From positions 248,001-312,000 of the forward strand of contig JANQPI010000026.1 of NCBI GenBank assembly GCA_028289585.1: 64,000 nucleotides of DNA. The letters are read 5' to 3'. The notes beneath the pieces are model-generated. The model made no database searches, was not told where the DNA came from, and saw nothing but the letters and a program-made list of their open reading frames with translations. This DNA comes from Candidatus Zixiibacteriota bacterium. GTDB taxonomy: Bacteria > Zixibacteria > MSB-5A5 > GN15 > FEB-12. How positions within the stretch are numbered: the first letter of the stretch is position 1; each line of letters starts with the position of its first letter. This document shows positions 16,042 through 24,987 of this stretch, piece after piece. Both the position numbers and the translations under genes were made by a program.

Positions 16042-17451
16042 ATGATGCGACGGGTATGCACATCACTCAATCAGTTCGTGCGGCAGCTCCTCGGCATTGC
16101 GGGAATCGCGCTTCTGGCTTGCGCTCCGGCTGCCAGAGCCGACACGTTGCTACCGTCTGATCTCTCTGCTGATTCTGGCGTACTACTGGTCGATACGCTG
16201 GCCAGTCCCGAGAGCGAGCAACTGAAGTCTGATTTGACGCAGACTGACACGATGCCGGTGGGGCCGATGCCCCCCAGCGAGTTCTCATTCCCTTCCGAAC
16301 GAGAGTACGGCGACGTGCTGATCTTCGAAGAGATAGAACTGTCGTTATCTGGCATGACAGGGATCGATACACTGGGTGATCGCTGGCGCTATGATTTTGA
16401 TGAGCAGCGTTTCTACCGCGATCTGGAACGGTCCGAGGAGGATCGGGAATGGGAGATCGCAGCATCGGTCGAGGACCGCGCGACCGAACGCAAAGAAGTT
16501 ACCACCGGACAGCAGTCATTGGTTGTCGGCTACGACGAATACGTCGAAGGGGATGTTATCGTTCTCGGACGCGCGACCATCCGAGGCTGGGTTCAGGGTG
16601 ATGTCCAGTCTCTAACCGGGCGGGTGATTGTCACCTCGACGGGGCGGATCGACGGCGATATCCGGGCTCCGGAGATCGTTGCTGACTCCGATGCAATTGT
16701 CAATGGCCGTCAGATCATCACGGACTCTTACGTCTTTGGACTCGAACGGTTTCTTCCCGGACCGTTTACGCTCCTCATCATCGCGACCATCCTCCTGACC
16801 GTCATCACGTTTGTTGTCAGTACGCTGATGCCGACCGCGATGAACAACTTGACCAACTGCGTGCGGCGCTATCCCGGGCGGACACATGCGGTTGGTATGT
16901 TGATTCTCTTAACGGCACCGATCCTCGCGTTGGTCGCGCTGGTGACGATTGTCGGAGTCCTTCTGGTACCGTTTATTCCGCTCCTCTATCTCTTCGCTCT
17001 GATCCTCGGGATCATCGTCATGGGCCGCCGTATTGGCGAGGCGATTCTCGGCTGGATTCTGGGGCAGTCACCTCGACCGATCGTCGCGGCGTACTTCGGT
17101 GTTTCGGTCTATCTTTCCTTTTGGTGGGGGACCTGGGCCTTGCAATCGGCCACCGGCCCGCTTGGCACGGCGTTTGGCATCGCCTCGTTGATTGTTATGA
17201 CCACGGTGTCAATCCATCCGCTGTTAACCGGTATCGGCGCATCGGTCCTTACCCGGCTTTTTGGTCGCCGGCCGTTTGTCTCGTTCACCGATCGTCAGTT
17301 CGAGGACCGGGAGCAGGTACCGGCTCCGGCGCCACCGCCGTTGCCGGAGTCACCCCCTATTTCTCCTCGTCATTCGGTGCCACTTTCCGGCGATGAAATC
17401 GCCTCGGCGCGCCGCTCGGGCCCCCCCGATTTAGCGCCACCCCAGCAATAA
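16042..17451 (+). CDS. Bactofilin-like domain fused to multi-pass membrane region
   Basis: A 469-residue protein: signal peptide to about residue 33 (ends ACAPAARA), an acidic linker, then a polymer-forming, bactofilin-like beta-helix (about 160-230) visible as GDVIVLGRATIRGWVQGDVQSLTGRVIVTSTGRIDGDIRAPEIV. From about 245 to 400 there are at least five hydrophobic helices. The C-terminal 60 residues are Pro-rich with Arg. Bactofilins form cytoskeletal filaments; here the domain would lie outside the membrane, as the signal peptide and helices suggest. The ATG at 16042 has no Shine-Dalgarno, but TATACT is at 16028-16033, 8 nt upstream, so it may be leaderless, or cotranscribed from the sigma gene. 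A second in-frame ATG follows at once. Confidence 0.75.
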   Translation: MMRRVCTSLNQFVRQLLGIAGIALLACAPAARADTLLPSDLSADSGVLLVDTLASPESEQLKSDLTQTDTMPVGPMPPSEFSFPSEREYGDVLIFEEIELSLSGMTGIDTLGDRWRYDFDEQRFYRDLERSEEDREWEIAASVEDRATERKEVTTGQQSLVVGYDEYVEGDVIVLGRATIRGWVQGDVQSLTGRVIVTSTGRIDGDIRAPEIVADSDAIVNGRQIITDSYVFGLERFLPGPFTLLIIATILLTVITFVVSTLMPTAMNNLTNCVRRYPGRTHAVGMLILLTAPILALVALVTIVGVLLVPFIPLLYLFALILGIIVMGRRIGEAILGWILGQSPRPIVAAYFGVSVYLSFWWGTWALQSATGPLGTAFGIASLIVMTTVSIHPLLTGIGASVLTRLFGRRPFVSFTDRQFEDREQVPAPAPPPLPESPPISPRHSVPLSGDEIASARRSGPPDLAPPQQ

Positions 17452-17523
17452 GCGAATCCTATTGCCATTCCTCTCGTATCTCTAGGCAGCCAAGTCGAAG
17501 CCAACGACAGTGAGGAGAGAGCT

Positions 17524-18390
17524 ATGAGCACAAAGCGACTGCTGGGTGTCTCGCTACTGGCGGGACTGATGCTGACCGCCTCGGTATCAGCACAAAGTGA
17601 GCGAGAGGAACGGACGATCGACGGTGAGGGGGCCGAACGGTTGATCATTTCCGGTGAGCTCGCCGCCGGCGTCTTCGATTTTCAGGTAGGCGAACCGGAC
17701 GGCGTGGCCCAGGTCGAAGTCGAGTACGACCGCCGCATCGTACGACCGTACATCGAGTATCGGACCCGAGGTACCACCGGCTATCTCGACCTTGAAGCCG
17801 ATTTCCGTCGGTCACGGTGGGATAATGATTCGGAGAACGAGTGGCTCGTAACCCTCAGCCGCTCGATTCCGTGTGAACTGGATCTGGAAGCCGGTGCGAC
17901 TGAATCGCGTTTCGAACTCGGGGGTCTTCCGCTAGCCCGGCTTGATCTCGATCTGGGGGCGTCGGAAGCGGTAATCTCGTTTGATGAGCCGAACCCAACG
18001 CGGTGCTCGGAGATCTCAATCGATGTCGGTGCGGCGTCTATCGAATTGTGGCAGCTGGGCAACGCCAATGTCGAAGAAGTCATGATCGATGCCGGTGCGA
18101 GCTCCATTTTGCTCGATCTGACCGGTGAATACACCGAGCCGATGTATGTCGATCTCGAAATCGGGATGGGCGCGGCTGAGATTCTGCTACCGGAGGGCAT
18201 CCCGGTACGGATCGAAGGTGACGACGACGGTTGGTTCTCTTCGGTTGACATCGATGATCGCGACCTGCGGCGCACTCGATCCGGATACGAGTCGGAGGAC
18301 TATGCCGATGCCGAGGTTCGAATCCTGCTCCGCTTCGAGGTTGGGATGGGTTCAATTGACGTTCGTTTTCGCGCCAACAAGCAGGGGTGA
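17524..18390 (+). CDS. Toast-rack / DUF2154-like exported protein
   Basis: A 288-residue exported protein. The signal peptide is MSTKRLLGVSLLAGLMLTASVSAQ. The body has repeated beta segments with alternating acidic residues: LDLEAGATESRFELGGLPLARLDLDLGASEAVISFDEP, ISIDVGAASIELWQLGNANVEEVMIDAGASSILLDLTGE, and IEIGMGAAEILLPEGIPVRI. This is the toast-rack pattern found in DUF2154 and LiaF-like proteins. LiaF relatives are involved in cell-envelope stress sensing in Firmicutes; its role here is unknown. The ATG follows GGAGAG. A strong terminator at 18427 ends the unit. Confidence 0.75.
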   Translation: MSTKRLLGVSLLAGLMLTASVSAQSEREERTIDGEGAERLIISGELAAGVFDFQVGEPDGVAQVEVEYDRRIVRPYIEYRTRGTTGYLDLEADFRRSRWDNDSENEWLVTLSRSIPCELDLEAGATESRFELGGLPLARLDLDLGASEAVISFDEPNPTRCSEISIDVGAASIELWQLGNANVEEVMIDAGASSILLDLTGEYTEPMYVDLEIGMGAAEILLPEGIPVRIEGDDDGWFSSVDIDDRDLRRTRSGYESEDYADAEVRILLRFEVGMGSIDVRFRANKQG

Positions 18391-18426
18391 TCTCCCCTTC
18401 ACGCGTTAGCCACCAGCAAGTCTGGA

Positions 18427-18453
18427 ACCGCCCGCACGTCGGGCGGTTTTTTT
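18427..18453 (+). terminator. Strong intrinsic terminator after the toast-rack gene
   Basis: ACCGCCCG (18427-18434) pairs with CGGGCGGT (18440-18447), loop CACGT, with a run of seven T. Confidence 0.88.
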
Positions 18454-18561
18454 GTGTGACCCTGGCACTCCCGGGGTACAATATAACAACTACCGGAGCG
18501 CTTCGCGTGCCGGGGATTGAGCTGTTCTAACCCTGATCTAAGACTGGTGGCAGACCTAACT

Positions 18562-19941
18562 ATGATGCGACCTCGACTCCGTTTCCCTTTGATCACCGCA
18601 CTCTTGTGTCTCGTGTTGACCCCGCTCGGGTGGTCAGACTATCAGGCGCAGGTTTACGAGGCCCGCGATCGCGTCCTCCCCTCACTGGTCCACATTCAAC
18701 CGGTGGTCCAAGACTTCAACACCGGGGAGATGCGTAAACTGGCCCAGGTTGGTTCCGGCGTGATCTTCCATCCCGATGGCTATGTGGTCACGAATTATCA
18801 TGTTGCCGGCAACGCAACGCGTATCATTTGCACGCTCAATGACAAGGAGCAGGTAACCGCCGAACTCGTTGGCGGTGATCCGCCGACCGATCTCGCCGTT
18901 ATCAAACTGAATCTCGATGAATACGATGGTGAGATTTCCGTCGCCGAGTTCGGCCGGTCCGCGGACCTTCAGGTCGGCCAGCAGGTGTTGGCGATGGGGT
19001 CCCCGCTGAGCCTGGCACGTTCAGTGACTGCCGGTGTCATTTCGACACGCGATCGGTATTTTGCGGCTGACATTCGCCTCCCTTCGGGAGAGCGAACCGG
19101 TCGCTACAATTTGTGGATTCAGACTGATGCGGCGATCAATCCCGGAAATTCGGGCGGTCCACTCGTTGATCTCGCGGGCCAGGTCGTTGGGATCAACTCT
19201 CGTGCTGCCTTCCTTGCGAACAACGTAGGCTTCTCTATTCCGGTCGATATCGTCCGCGCCGTAGCTGAGGAGTTGATTGCCAACGGTTCGGTAACGCGTA
19301 GCTGGATAGGTGTCCAGGCTCAGGCGTTGCAGGAACTGGAGTCGTACTTCGGTGCCTCACGCGACAACGGTGTGCTGATCGCGTCAGTTGATCCGGGGTC
19401 TCCAGCGGCGACGTCGATGCTGCGTGCGGGCGACATCATCACGGCGATTGATGGGATTCCCGTCTCGGCTCGGTACGTGGAAGAATTGCCGGCGTTCTAC
19501 AATCTGATCGCCAGCCATGCACCGGGTGCGGAAATGTCACTATCTGTCTTACGAGACAGCGCGACGTTTGCTGTATCGGTCGTACCTCGGGCTCTGGGTG
19601 ACCTGCTCGGCGACGACTTCGAGGTGGCTCGCTGGGAATTCACGGTCAAGGGCATCACTCACCAGATGCAGATTGAGAATCAGTTACCGGATTCGAACGG
19701 CGTCATGGTGATCGGCGTCAAGCCGGTCGGGGCGGCCGATCAGGCCGGGATTCGCCGGGGTGATGTCGTTCGGGCAGTCAATCGAGAGCCGGTCGCTGCG
19801 CTTGTCGACTTTGCCGACCGCTACACGCAACTCGCCGATGTCGGAGGGGATCGCGTGTTCATTACGCTCTGGCGAGCCGGGGCCACACGATACGCCGTTA
19901 TCAAACTCGATGATCTTGGAGAGTTGGGGGTGACCGAATAA
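18562..19941 (+). CDS. HtrA/Deg-type serine protease with two PDZ domains
   Basis: A 459-residue protein: signal peptide (about 1-25, MMRPRLRFPLITALLCLVLTPLGWS), a trypsin-like domain to about residue 240 and two PDZ domains (about 250-345 and 375-450). The catalytic triad is visible: His80 in VVTNYHVAG, Asp110 in PPTDLAVIKL and Ser197 in NPGNSGGPL. HtrA proteases degrade or refold damaged periplasmic proteins. The start is chosen at the ATG pair 18562/18565, with a weak GGTGG upstream; an in-frame start at 18517 would add 15 unlikely residues. The next gene starts on the last base of the stop codon (TAATG), so the two are coupled, and the second looks like a catalytically dead paralogue. Confidence 0.92.
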   Translation: MMRPRLRFPLITALLCLVLTPLGWSDYQAQVYEARDRVLPSLVHIQPVVQDFNTGEMRKLAQVGSGVIFHPDGYVVTNYHVAGNATRIICTLNDKEQVTAELVGGDPPTDLAVIKLNLDEYDGEISVAEFGRSADLQVGQQVLAMGSPLSLARSVTAGVISTRDRYFAADIRLPSGERTGRYNLWIQTDAAINPGNSGGPLVDLAGQVVGINSRAAFLANNVGFSIPVDIVRAVAEELIANGSVTRSWIGVQAQALQELESYFGASRDNGVLIASVDPGSPAATSMLRAGDIITAIDGIPVSARYVEELPAFYNLIASHAPGAEMSLSVLRDSATFAVSVVPRALGDLLGDDFEVARWEFTVKGITHQMQIENQLPDSNGVMVIGVKPVGAADQAGIRRGDVVRAVNREPVAALVDFADRYTQLADVGGDRVFITLWRAGATRYAVIKLDDLGELGVTE

Positions 19942-21350
19942 TGTCGCTGAATAAGCTGCTGATAGTCGTTGGGTTGGCGGCAACTCTTTCCACCACGGTT
20001 TCTGCCCAACGGTTTGACTTTGACCGTCTGTCTCGTGCTGCCGAGAACTATACCGTTATTCTCGATATCCAGATCGAACTGTCATTTGGTGTTCAATCAA
20101 CTGAACAACAGGAACGGGTCCTTGGTACTGTAGTGCGCGATGACGGTTTAGTGTTGTTCGACGGTTCGTTTCTTGATGCCGGATCGGAGTTCGGTTTCGC
20201 CGGTGGGCTTACCGTCCGGACAACCCCGACGTCGATCACGGTAACAACGCTGGAGGGAACCGAGCTGGCCGCAGAGTACGTGGGGATGGATCGGACTTCG
20301 CGCCTCGGCTTTGCACGCATTTTAGAATCCAATGACGAGTTTGTCCCCGTTCGTTTCACCCGTACGCAGCGCTTCACGATCGGCAGCTGGGTGGCGATCT
20401 ATACGTTACTGCCGGATTACGTCGTGCCCCCGATTGCCGCTGACATTGGTATGATTTCGGCACTCCTGAGCGAACCCGAACCGTTTCCGTTGATTGTGGG
20501 CTTCTCGCCGATTCAGGTCGGAGGAGTCCTTTATGACGAGCGGATGAATGCGGTCGGCGTCCTGGGTAACCTCCCAGAGCCGATCGCCGGGTCAATCGAT
20601 CCGGCGGGTTTTGGTGCCGGACCGAGTTTCCCGCTTCTGGGCATTGTCCAAGGGGATCGTCTTCAGCGACTGGTCGACGATCCACCGATGCGCGGTGAGG
20701 TCGATCGCGGCTGGCTCGGAATAACACTGCAGGCCTTAACGCCGGATATCGCGAACTTCCTCCAGCTCCCCGTTGAAAGCGGCATCATCGTCAATGATGT
20801 CGTCGCCGGTTCCCCGGCCGATCAGGCGGGACTGCAAACGGGGGATGTGATCTATGCGATCGATGGTTTCCCCGTACCGGTTGATCGTGAAGAGCGCTTG
20901 CCGGTTTTCCAGCGGCGCATTTCGGAGATGGGGCCGGGGGCCGATGTCTCATTTGATGTCTACCGGACGAGCCAGGACACGTTGACTGCCGTGGTCGTCG
21001 ACGCGACGCTTGCGGATGCACCGATGAGCGCCTCCGATGCGCCCGAGTACGAAAACTCTCTGCTTGAATTCACCGTTCGTGAACTTGTCTTCGCCGACTT
21101 TATGGCCAACAACCTCGATCGCGACACCTTCGCCGGAGCCGTTGTTTCCAAGCTGGAGTCGGGAGGGCCAGCGTTTGTGGGTGGTCTCCGTATTGGTGAC
21201 GTAATTCAGCGGATCGGAACGGAGGATATCGCTTCCATCGGAGATGCCGAAACGGTGCTCGAGAGCGATCGTCTCCGCGAGGCGGACGAAGTCATCTTCT
21301 TTGTCTGGCGCGCCGGCCGAACCTTGTTCGTCAATGTCAAGGTGACCTGA
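19941..21350 (+). CDS. HtrA-like protein without catalytic triad (pseudoprotease), two PDZ domains
   Basis: A 469-residue protein with a signal peptide (MSLNKLLIVVGLAATLSTTVSA), a protease-like domain and two PDZ domains (about 255-350 and 380-465). The layout matches the upstream HtrA, but the catalytic residues are gone. The His region reads GLVLFDGSFLD where the active copy has GYVVTNYHVAG; the Asp region reads TSRLGFARIL in place of TDLAVIKL; the Ser region reads SPIQVGGVLYD in place of NPGNSGGPL. PDZ motifs remain: RGWLGITLQAL, GSPADQAGLQTGDVIYAIDG, GGLRIGDVIQRIG. The loss of all three residues in an intact reading frame suggests a regulatory or scaffold partner of the active protease. 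It overlaps that gene's stop by one base. Confidence 0.85.
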   Translation: MSLNKLLIVVGLAATLSTTVSAQRFDFDRLSRAAENYTVILDIQIELSFGVQSTEQQERVLGTVVRDDGLVLFDGSFLDAGSEFGFAGGLTVRTTPTSITVTTLEGTELAAEYVGMDRTSRLGFARILESNDEFVPVRFTRTQRFTIGSWVAIYTLLPDYVVPPIAADIGMISALLSEPEPFPLIVGFSPIQVGGVLYDERMNAVGVLGNLPEPIAGSIDPAGFGAGPSFPLLGIVQGDRLQRLVDDPPMRGEVDRGWLGITLQALTPDIANFLQLPVESGIIVNDVVAGSPADQAGLQTGDVIYAIDGFPVPVDREERLPVFQRRISEMGPGADVSFDVYRTSQDTLTAVVVDATLADAPMSASDAPEYENSLLEFTVRELVFADFMANNLDRDTFAGAVVSKLESGGPAFVGGLRIGDVIQRIGTEDIASIGDAETVLESDRLREADEVIFFVWRAGRTLFVNVKVT

Positions 21351-21375
21351 TCCGCTCCTTATCAGCTTGGTGGAC

Positions 21376-21416
21376 CACCGCCCGGACGAAGCCTTGACAG
21401 TTTCACCCGGGCGGTG
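21376..21416. repeat. 10-bp inverted repeat enclosing the -35 box
   Basis: CACCGCCCGG (21376-21385) and CCGGGCGGTG (21407-21416) are perfect complementary arms. The 21-nt loop holds the TTGACA box, and the second arm occupies the promoter spacer. There is no T-run, so it is not a standard terminator; it may be an operator or the terminator of the HtrA pair. Confidence 0.6.
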
Positions 21417-21423
21417 CTATATT
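21394..21423 (+). promoter_or_regulatory. Strong sigma-70 promoter for the cohesin-like protein gene
   Basis: TTGACA (21394-21399) and TATATT (21418-21423) are separated by 18 nt. A leader of about 180 nt precedes the start codon at 21613. Confidence 0.75.
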
Positions 21424-21612
21424 GCATTCGTCTGCACAGTCAATGAGATAGAACGCGCCTCAAGAAGGACCACGAACACCTCTGTAAATCGCTATTGTTG
21501 AATGGCTTACGCCAAAGTAGCACGTCCCGCTCGGGCCGCCGATGGAAAGGCACGCCGGTTGCGCCTCAGCGAGTAGGTTTACATGTCTCGTGGTGGAAGA
21601 GAGGAAAGAGGT

Positions 21613-22470
21613 ATGCGTAAAGCACTCTCCATTGGACTCCTGATCATCGGTTTCCTGATTTGCGGGCCGGGTATCGCTCTCGGCTACACCGGTGTCGTTA
21701 CCGTCGACAACGTGGTGGCGAAAGCGGGCGAGACAGTCCTGGTCGACATTTTTCTCAGCAGCAGCGATGTTCCCCTCGCCGGGTTCGATTTGCCGATATT
21801 GTTCGACGCCGATGTCTTCGAAGTCGAATCAGTATCGTTCGTCGGCTCATTGTTCGAACAGAACTACACGCTCCTGTTTTCGCAGTGGACTCTCAGTGGT
21901 CCGAGTCCCGATTCCGACACGCTGCGCATTTCCGCACTTCCCGACTTCAACCTCGCTCAGGTCTTTCCGGTTAGCGCGACCTCCGGTCTGTTGGCACGCG
22001 TTGAGCTGACCGTTAAGATGACGGCCGCGCCGGGGACGTATACGATTGACTCGGTCAACTACATTCGGGATATCGGTGGGGTGCTGCTTCCGACCCAGGT
22101 GAACTTTAGCGACACGATCGGCTTCACGCTGCTTCCGGACTTTGTCGGAGGTTCGGTCACCGTTCAGACACCGACCGACGTCGATGACGAACCCTCGACG
22201 CTCCCGTTCTCCTTTGCGCTGGAGCAGAACTACCCGAATCCGTTTAACCCGGCCACCGTCATCACGTTTACGCTTCCAACGTCGGGGTATACGACTCTGA
22301 CGGTGTACAACGTGCTCGGACAGCAGGTCGCTGATCTCGTCAGTCGACAGATGGCGGCGGGTGTCCATGAAGTGACCTGGAACGCTTCCGGCCAACCGAG
22401 CGGGGTCTATTTCTACCGCCTGGGGCACGCCGATGGGGTCCAGACGCGCAAAATGCTGCTCGTCAAATAA
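21613..22470 (+). CDS. Cohesin-like surface protein with FlgD-like/T9SS-type C-terminal module
   Basis: A 285-residue exported protein. Signal peptide MRKALSIGLLIIGFLICGPGIALG. The mature N-terminal domain (about 27-190) looks like a cohesin: GVVTVDNVVAKAGETVLVDIFLSSSDVPLAGFDLPILFDADVFEVESVSF, with a later LARVELTVKM. The C-terminus (about 205-285) is a FlgD-like Ig/T9SS type A sorting module: FALEQNYPNPFNPATVITFTLP, LTVYNVLGQQVADLV, SGVYFYRL, RKMLLVK. Cohesins bind dockerins, and two dockerin proteins are in this window (24988, 38336), but no binding can be shown from sequence. The ATG follows AAGAGG. The true sorting route in this lineage is not certain. Confidence 0.78.
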   Translation: MRKALSIGLLIIGFLICGPGIALGYTGVVTVDNVVAKAGETVLVDIFLSSSDVPLAGFDLPILFDADVFEVESVSFVGSLFEQNYTLLFSQWTLSGPSPDSDTLRISALPDFNLAQVFPVSATSGLLARVELTVKMTAAPGTYTIDSVNYIRDIGGVLLPTQVNFSDTIGFTLLPDFVGGSVTVQTPTDVDDEPSTLPFSFALEQNYPNPFNPATVITFTLPTSGYTTLTVYNVLGQQVADLVSRQMAAGVHEVTWNASGQPSGVYFYRLGHADGVQTRKMLLVK

Positions 22471-22498
22471 ACTGCACTCTCGGTCCTGCCGATGATTA

Positions 22499-22535
22499 CA
22501 GGGACAGCCGGTGTTCGGCTGTCCCTGTTGTTGTT
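22499..22535 (+). terminator. Hairpin terminator after the cohesin-like gene
   Basis: CAGGGACAGCCG (22499-22510) pairs with CGGCTGTCCCTG (22516-22527), 12 perfect base pairs with a 5-nt loop, followed by TTGTTGTTC. The T-run is interrupted, so readthrough into the kinase gene 10 nt later is possible. Confidence 0.65.
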
Positions 22536-22545
22536 CGAGAGGACT

Positions 22546-24246
22546 ATGGCGCCAACAACCCCGACAGCTCCGCCCAGCCAAGAGATCCGGATCGGTGATT
22601 ACCTGGTTACCGGCAAGATTGGCCAGGGCGGCATTGCCGAGATCTACCGGGGCCGCCAGGTTTCGCTGGGGCGTGATGTCGCCATCAAAGTACTCTCAGC
22701 GCAACTGTCGTCGGAGCGCGAAATCGTCCGCCGTTTCGAGCGCGAATCGATGGTTATCGCGCGGTTATCCCATCCCAATATCGTTTCGGTGATCGATCGT
22801 GGCACTGCCGGCGGCCGGTACTACTTCGTGATGGAGTATGTCAATGGGTCGTCGTTGCGCGAGGTGATCGACTCCGACAAAGTATCTCTGAAGACAAAGA
22901 TCGAGATGCTGGTTCAGGTGCTCAAAGCCCTCGACTACGCACATAAGAACGGCGTGATTCATCGCGATATCAAACCGGCCAACATCCTGATCGACCGCCA
23001 GGGCAACGCCCGTGTGGCGGATTTCGGCATCGCCCAGATCGTCGGCACGCCGGATTCGGAAGTGACCTCCTCGGACGTGATCATGGGGACAGTCGCGTAC
23101 ATGTCTCCTGAGCAGAAAGTCTCCTCGACCAACGTTGATGCGACCACCGATCTCTATGCGATTGGCATCATTCTCTACGAAATCCTTCTCGGCAAGAAAC
23201 CGATGGGCCGTTTCAAGATGCCGTCCGAGGAGTTGCCGGACCTCGATCCTGCCTGGGATGAGGTTGTCCAGCGCTGTCTGGCTCCCGAACCGAAGGACCG
23301 GTATCCAAATGCCGAGGAACTCAAACACGCTATTCTCGACATCATCGCCGCGACCGACCGCCAGCCGGCTGGTGAGTTTCAGATTGGCGGCGTCGACGGC
23401 TTCGCCGGTAAGTGTCGACATCTTGATACGATCAAGGAGACGCGGTTCTCGTCCACTATTCTGGTCGAGAATCGCAGTAACAAGCGGCTATATGTTATCA
23501 AGAAACACGCCAAGGGGGAGGTTGGGCGCAAGGAGGCGAAGCTCTTGGCGAGCCTCCGGCACCGCAACATCATCGGTATCCTTGGTGCCGGCGGCGACAC
23601 GCGCTCCACGGTCATCATAACCGATTATGCCGCGGGGGGCTCGCTGGCCGATCGCATGGTCCGTAAGTATGACTGGCGGAAGGCGATGGTGATTGCCGGC
23701 CAGATTGCCGAAGGATTGTCGTTTGCCCACACGAATGGCATTGTCCATGGCAACCTTCGACCGTCTAACATCCTCTTTGATCGTAGTGAGACGGTCAAGC
23801 TAACTGATTTCGGGATGCCCCAGCACTACGATGGGGTGAAACAGCGCAACTGGTATGCTCCGCCGGAGCATAAAGCTTCCAAAGCCGGCGATGTCTACGC
23901 TGTCGGCGTTGTGCTGCATCAACTTATCACCGGCCGCAACCCTCAGTACGACCACGGTGACAATCTCCGGCTGGACGACGTCGAGCGTCAATTGCCAGAG
24001 ATGGTGCAGACGATGCTCCGCACGTTACTGGCGATTCGGGTACCACATCGCTATGCGACGATGGCGGATTTCCTGACCGACCTCAGTCAGTTTGAGGAGC
24101 AGCTTGCGGCCCAGGCGGTCGCACCGCCGTCCCGAACTCCCGTTGAGACCCAAGAGGCCCCACTGTGGAATCGCTATCTTGTTATCGGGGGAGTAGTTAG
24201 CCTTCTGGTCGTTATTCTTGTTACCCTCCTGTTGATCTTTTCTTAA
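22546..24246 (+). CDS. Ser/Thr protein kinase with a second, pseudokinase domain and C-terminal membrane helix
   Basis: A 566-residue protein with two kinase-like domains and a C-terminal helix. Domain 1 (about 16-270) is intact: glycine loop GKIGQGGIAEIYRG, Lys48 in VAIKV, HRD at 139-141 (HRDIKPANILI), DFG at 159-161 and SPE in MSPEQ. Domain 2 (about 285-530) has no glycine-rich loop and reads HGN instead of HRD at 401-403 (HGNLRPSNIL), but keeps a Lys near 319, DFG (421-423) and APPE. It is thus probably inactive. The C-terminal segment RYLVIGGVVSLLVVILVTLLLIF anchors it, with the kinase on the cytoplasmic side and almost no extracellular part. The start at 22546 follows GAGAGGA. The PP2C phosphatase at 48063 may be its antagonist, which is inference. 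Confidence 0.9.
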   Translation: MAPTTPTAPPSQEIRIGDYLVTGKIGQGGIAEIYRGRQVSLGRDVAIKVLSAQLSSEREIVRRFERESMVIARLSHPNIVSVIDRGTAGGRYYFVMEYVNGSSLREVIDSDKVSLKTKIEMLVQVLKALDYAHKNGVIHRDIKPANILIDRQGNARVADFGIAQIVGTPDSEVTSSDVIMGTVAYMSPEQKVSSTNVDATTDLYAIGIILYEILLGKKPMGRFKMPSEELPDLDPAWDEVVQRCLAPEPKDRYPNAEELKHAILDIIAATDRQPAGEFQIGGVDGFAGKCRHLDTIKETRFSSTILVENRSNKRLYVIKKHAKGEVGRKEAKLLASLRHRNIIGILGAGGDTRSTVIITDYAAGGSLADRMVRKYDWRKAMVIAGQIAEGLSFAHTNGIVHGNLRPSNILFDRSETVKLTDFGMPQHYDGVKQRNWYAPPEHKASKAGDVYAVGVVLHQLITGRNPQYDHGDNLRLDDVERQLPEMVQTMLRTLLAIRVPHRYATMADFLTDLSQFEEQLAAQAVAPPSRTPVETQEAPLWNRYLVIGGVVSLLVVILVTLLLIFS

Positions 24247-24987
24247 GCACGCCTCAAAGTTGCGAGAACGGCTGTTGCTAACGGCGCAGATTCTGTGTCG
24301 ATACGCACTCCCGCGCATCGGTACCTGTGCACTCAAGAGTGTCGTGTGATCGTTATGAACTCGCCCGTCTATTTGGTTGCGCGCGTGAAGGTTAGTTGCG
24401 CGGATCGGACAGCAGTACGACCGGTCCGTTCCCATTTTTCCGTTGACAATTTTGCCGCTGCCGGGTAGCTTCGTCACACGTAAGGGAACCCCGTCTATTC
24501 GTATGTTTGTGGACCACGGGGCGCCTTGCAGATAGGTACTGGCAAATGAGAAGCGGTCCCCTCGCAACCGACTTCTCCAAACAGTCAGACAGCAAGACGT
24601 AATGGGATTGGGATAGTCCGCTAAGCGGATTGTAGGTATGCCATCTCTGGTAACGAAAGTTAGACATTACCTATCCTACCTCACAACCGCCCCGGCTGAC
24701 CGGTCACATGATGTCAGTTTGGAATCGTAATCGTAGTCCTATGCTTTACAATACGTGCAAGTGGAACCGTAGATCCTTCAAAGACCAGGGCGATCGTCCG
24801 TTCGCGTTCGCTAGCGCGAAGGCGTCCGGAAAGGAGGCAATTCGACTGAGAGAGTAACAATCCGATGGCCCGGAGCTGGTGTGGTGTACTTGGGTTCCGG
24901 CTATCGAAAGCTTGAAAGTGTGTTAACGTTAGTTTGTCGGCGGCTTGACCGCTGGCATAAGTCCAAGAGTTGTGAAAGGAGAAAGAA
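24247..24987. other. 741-nt intergenic region upstream of the major surface protein gene
   Basis: No convincing gene lies here, though it precedes a gene with very strong codon bias. I see a short hairpin TCCGC-taa-GCGGA near 24620, an imperfect hairpin TTCGCG...CGCGAA near 24805, a strong GGAGG at about 24831 not followed by a normal start, and a possible 16-codon ORF at 24865-24915 with a poor Shine-Dalgarno. A TTTACAAT near 24745 could be a -10 box. None is firmly supported. Confidence 0.4.

Noticed and set aside
22765-23421. 218-codon minus-strand frame opposite the kinase
   Set aside because: It lies antisense to all kinase motifs and has no start signal.
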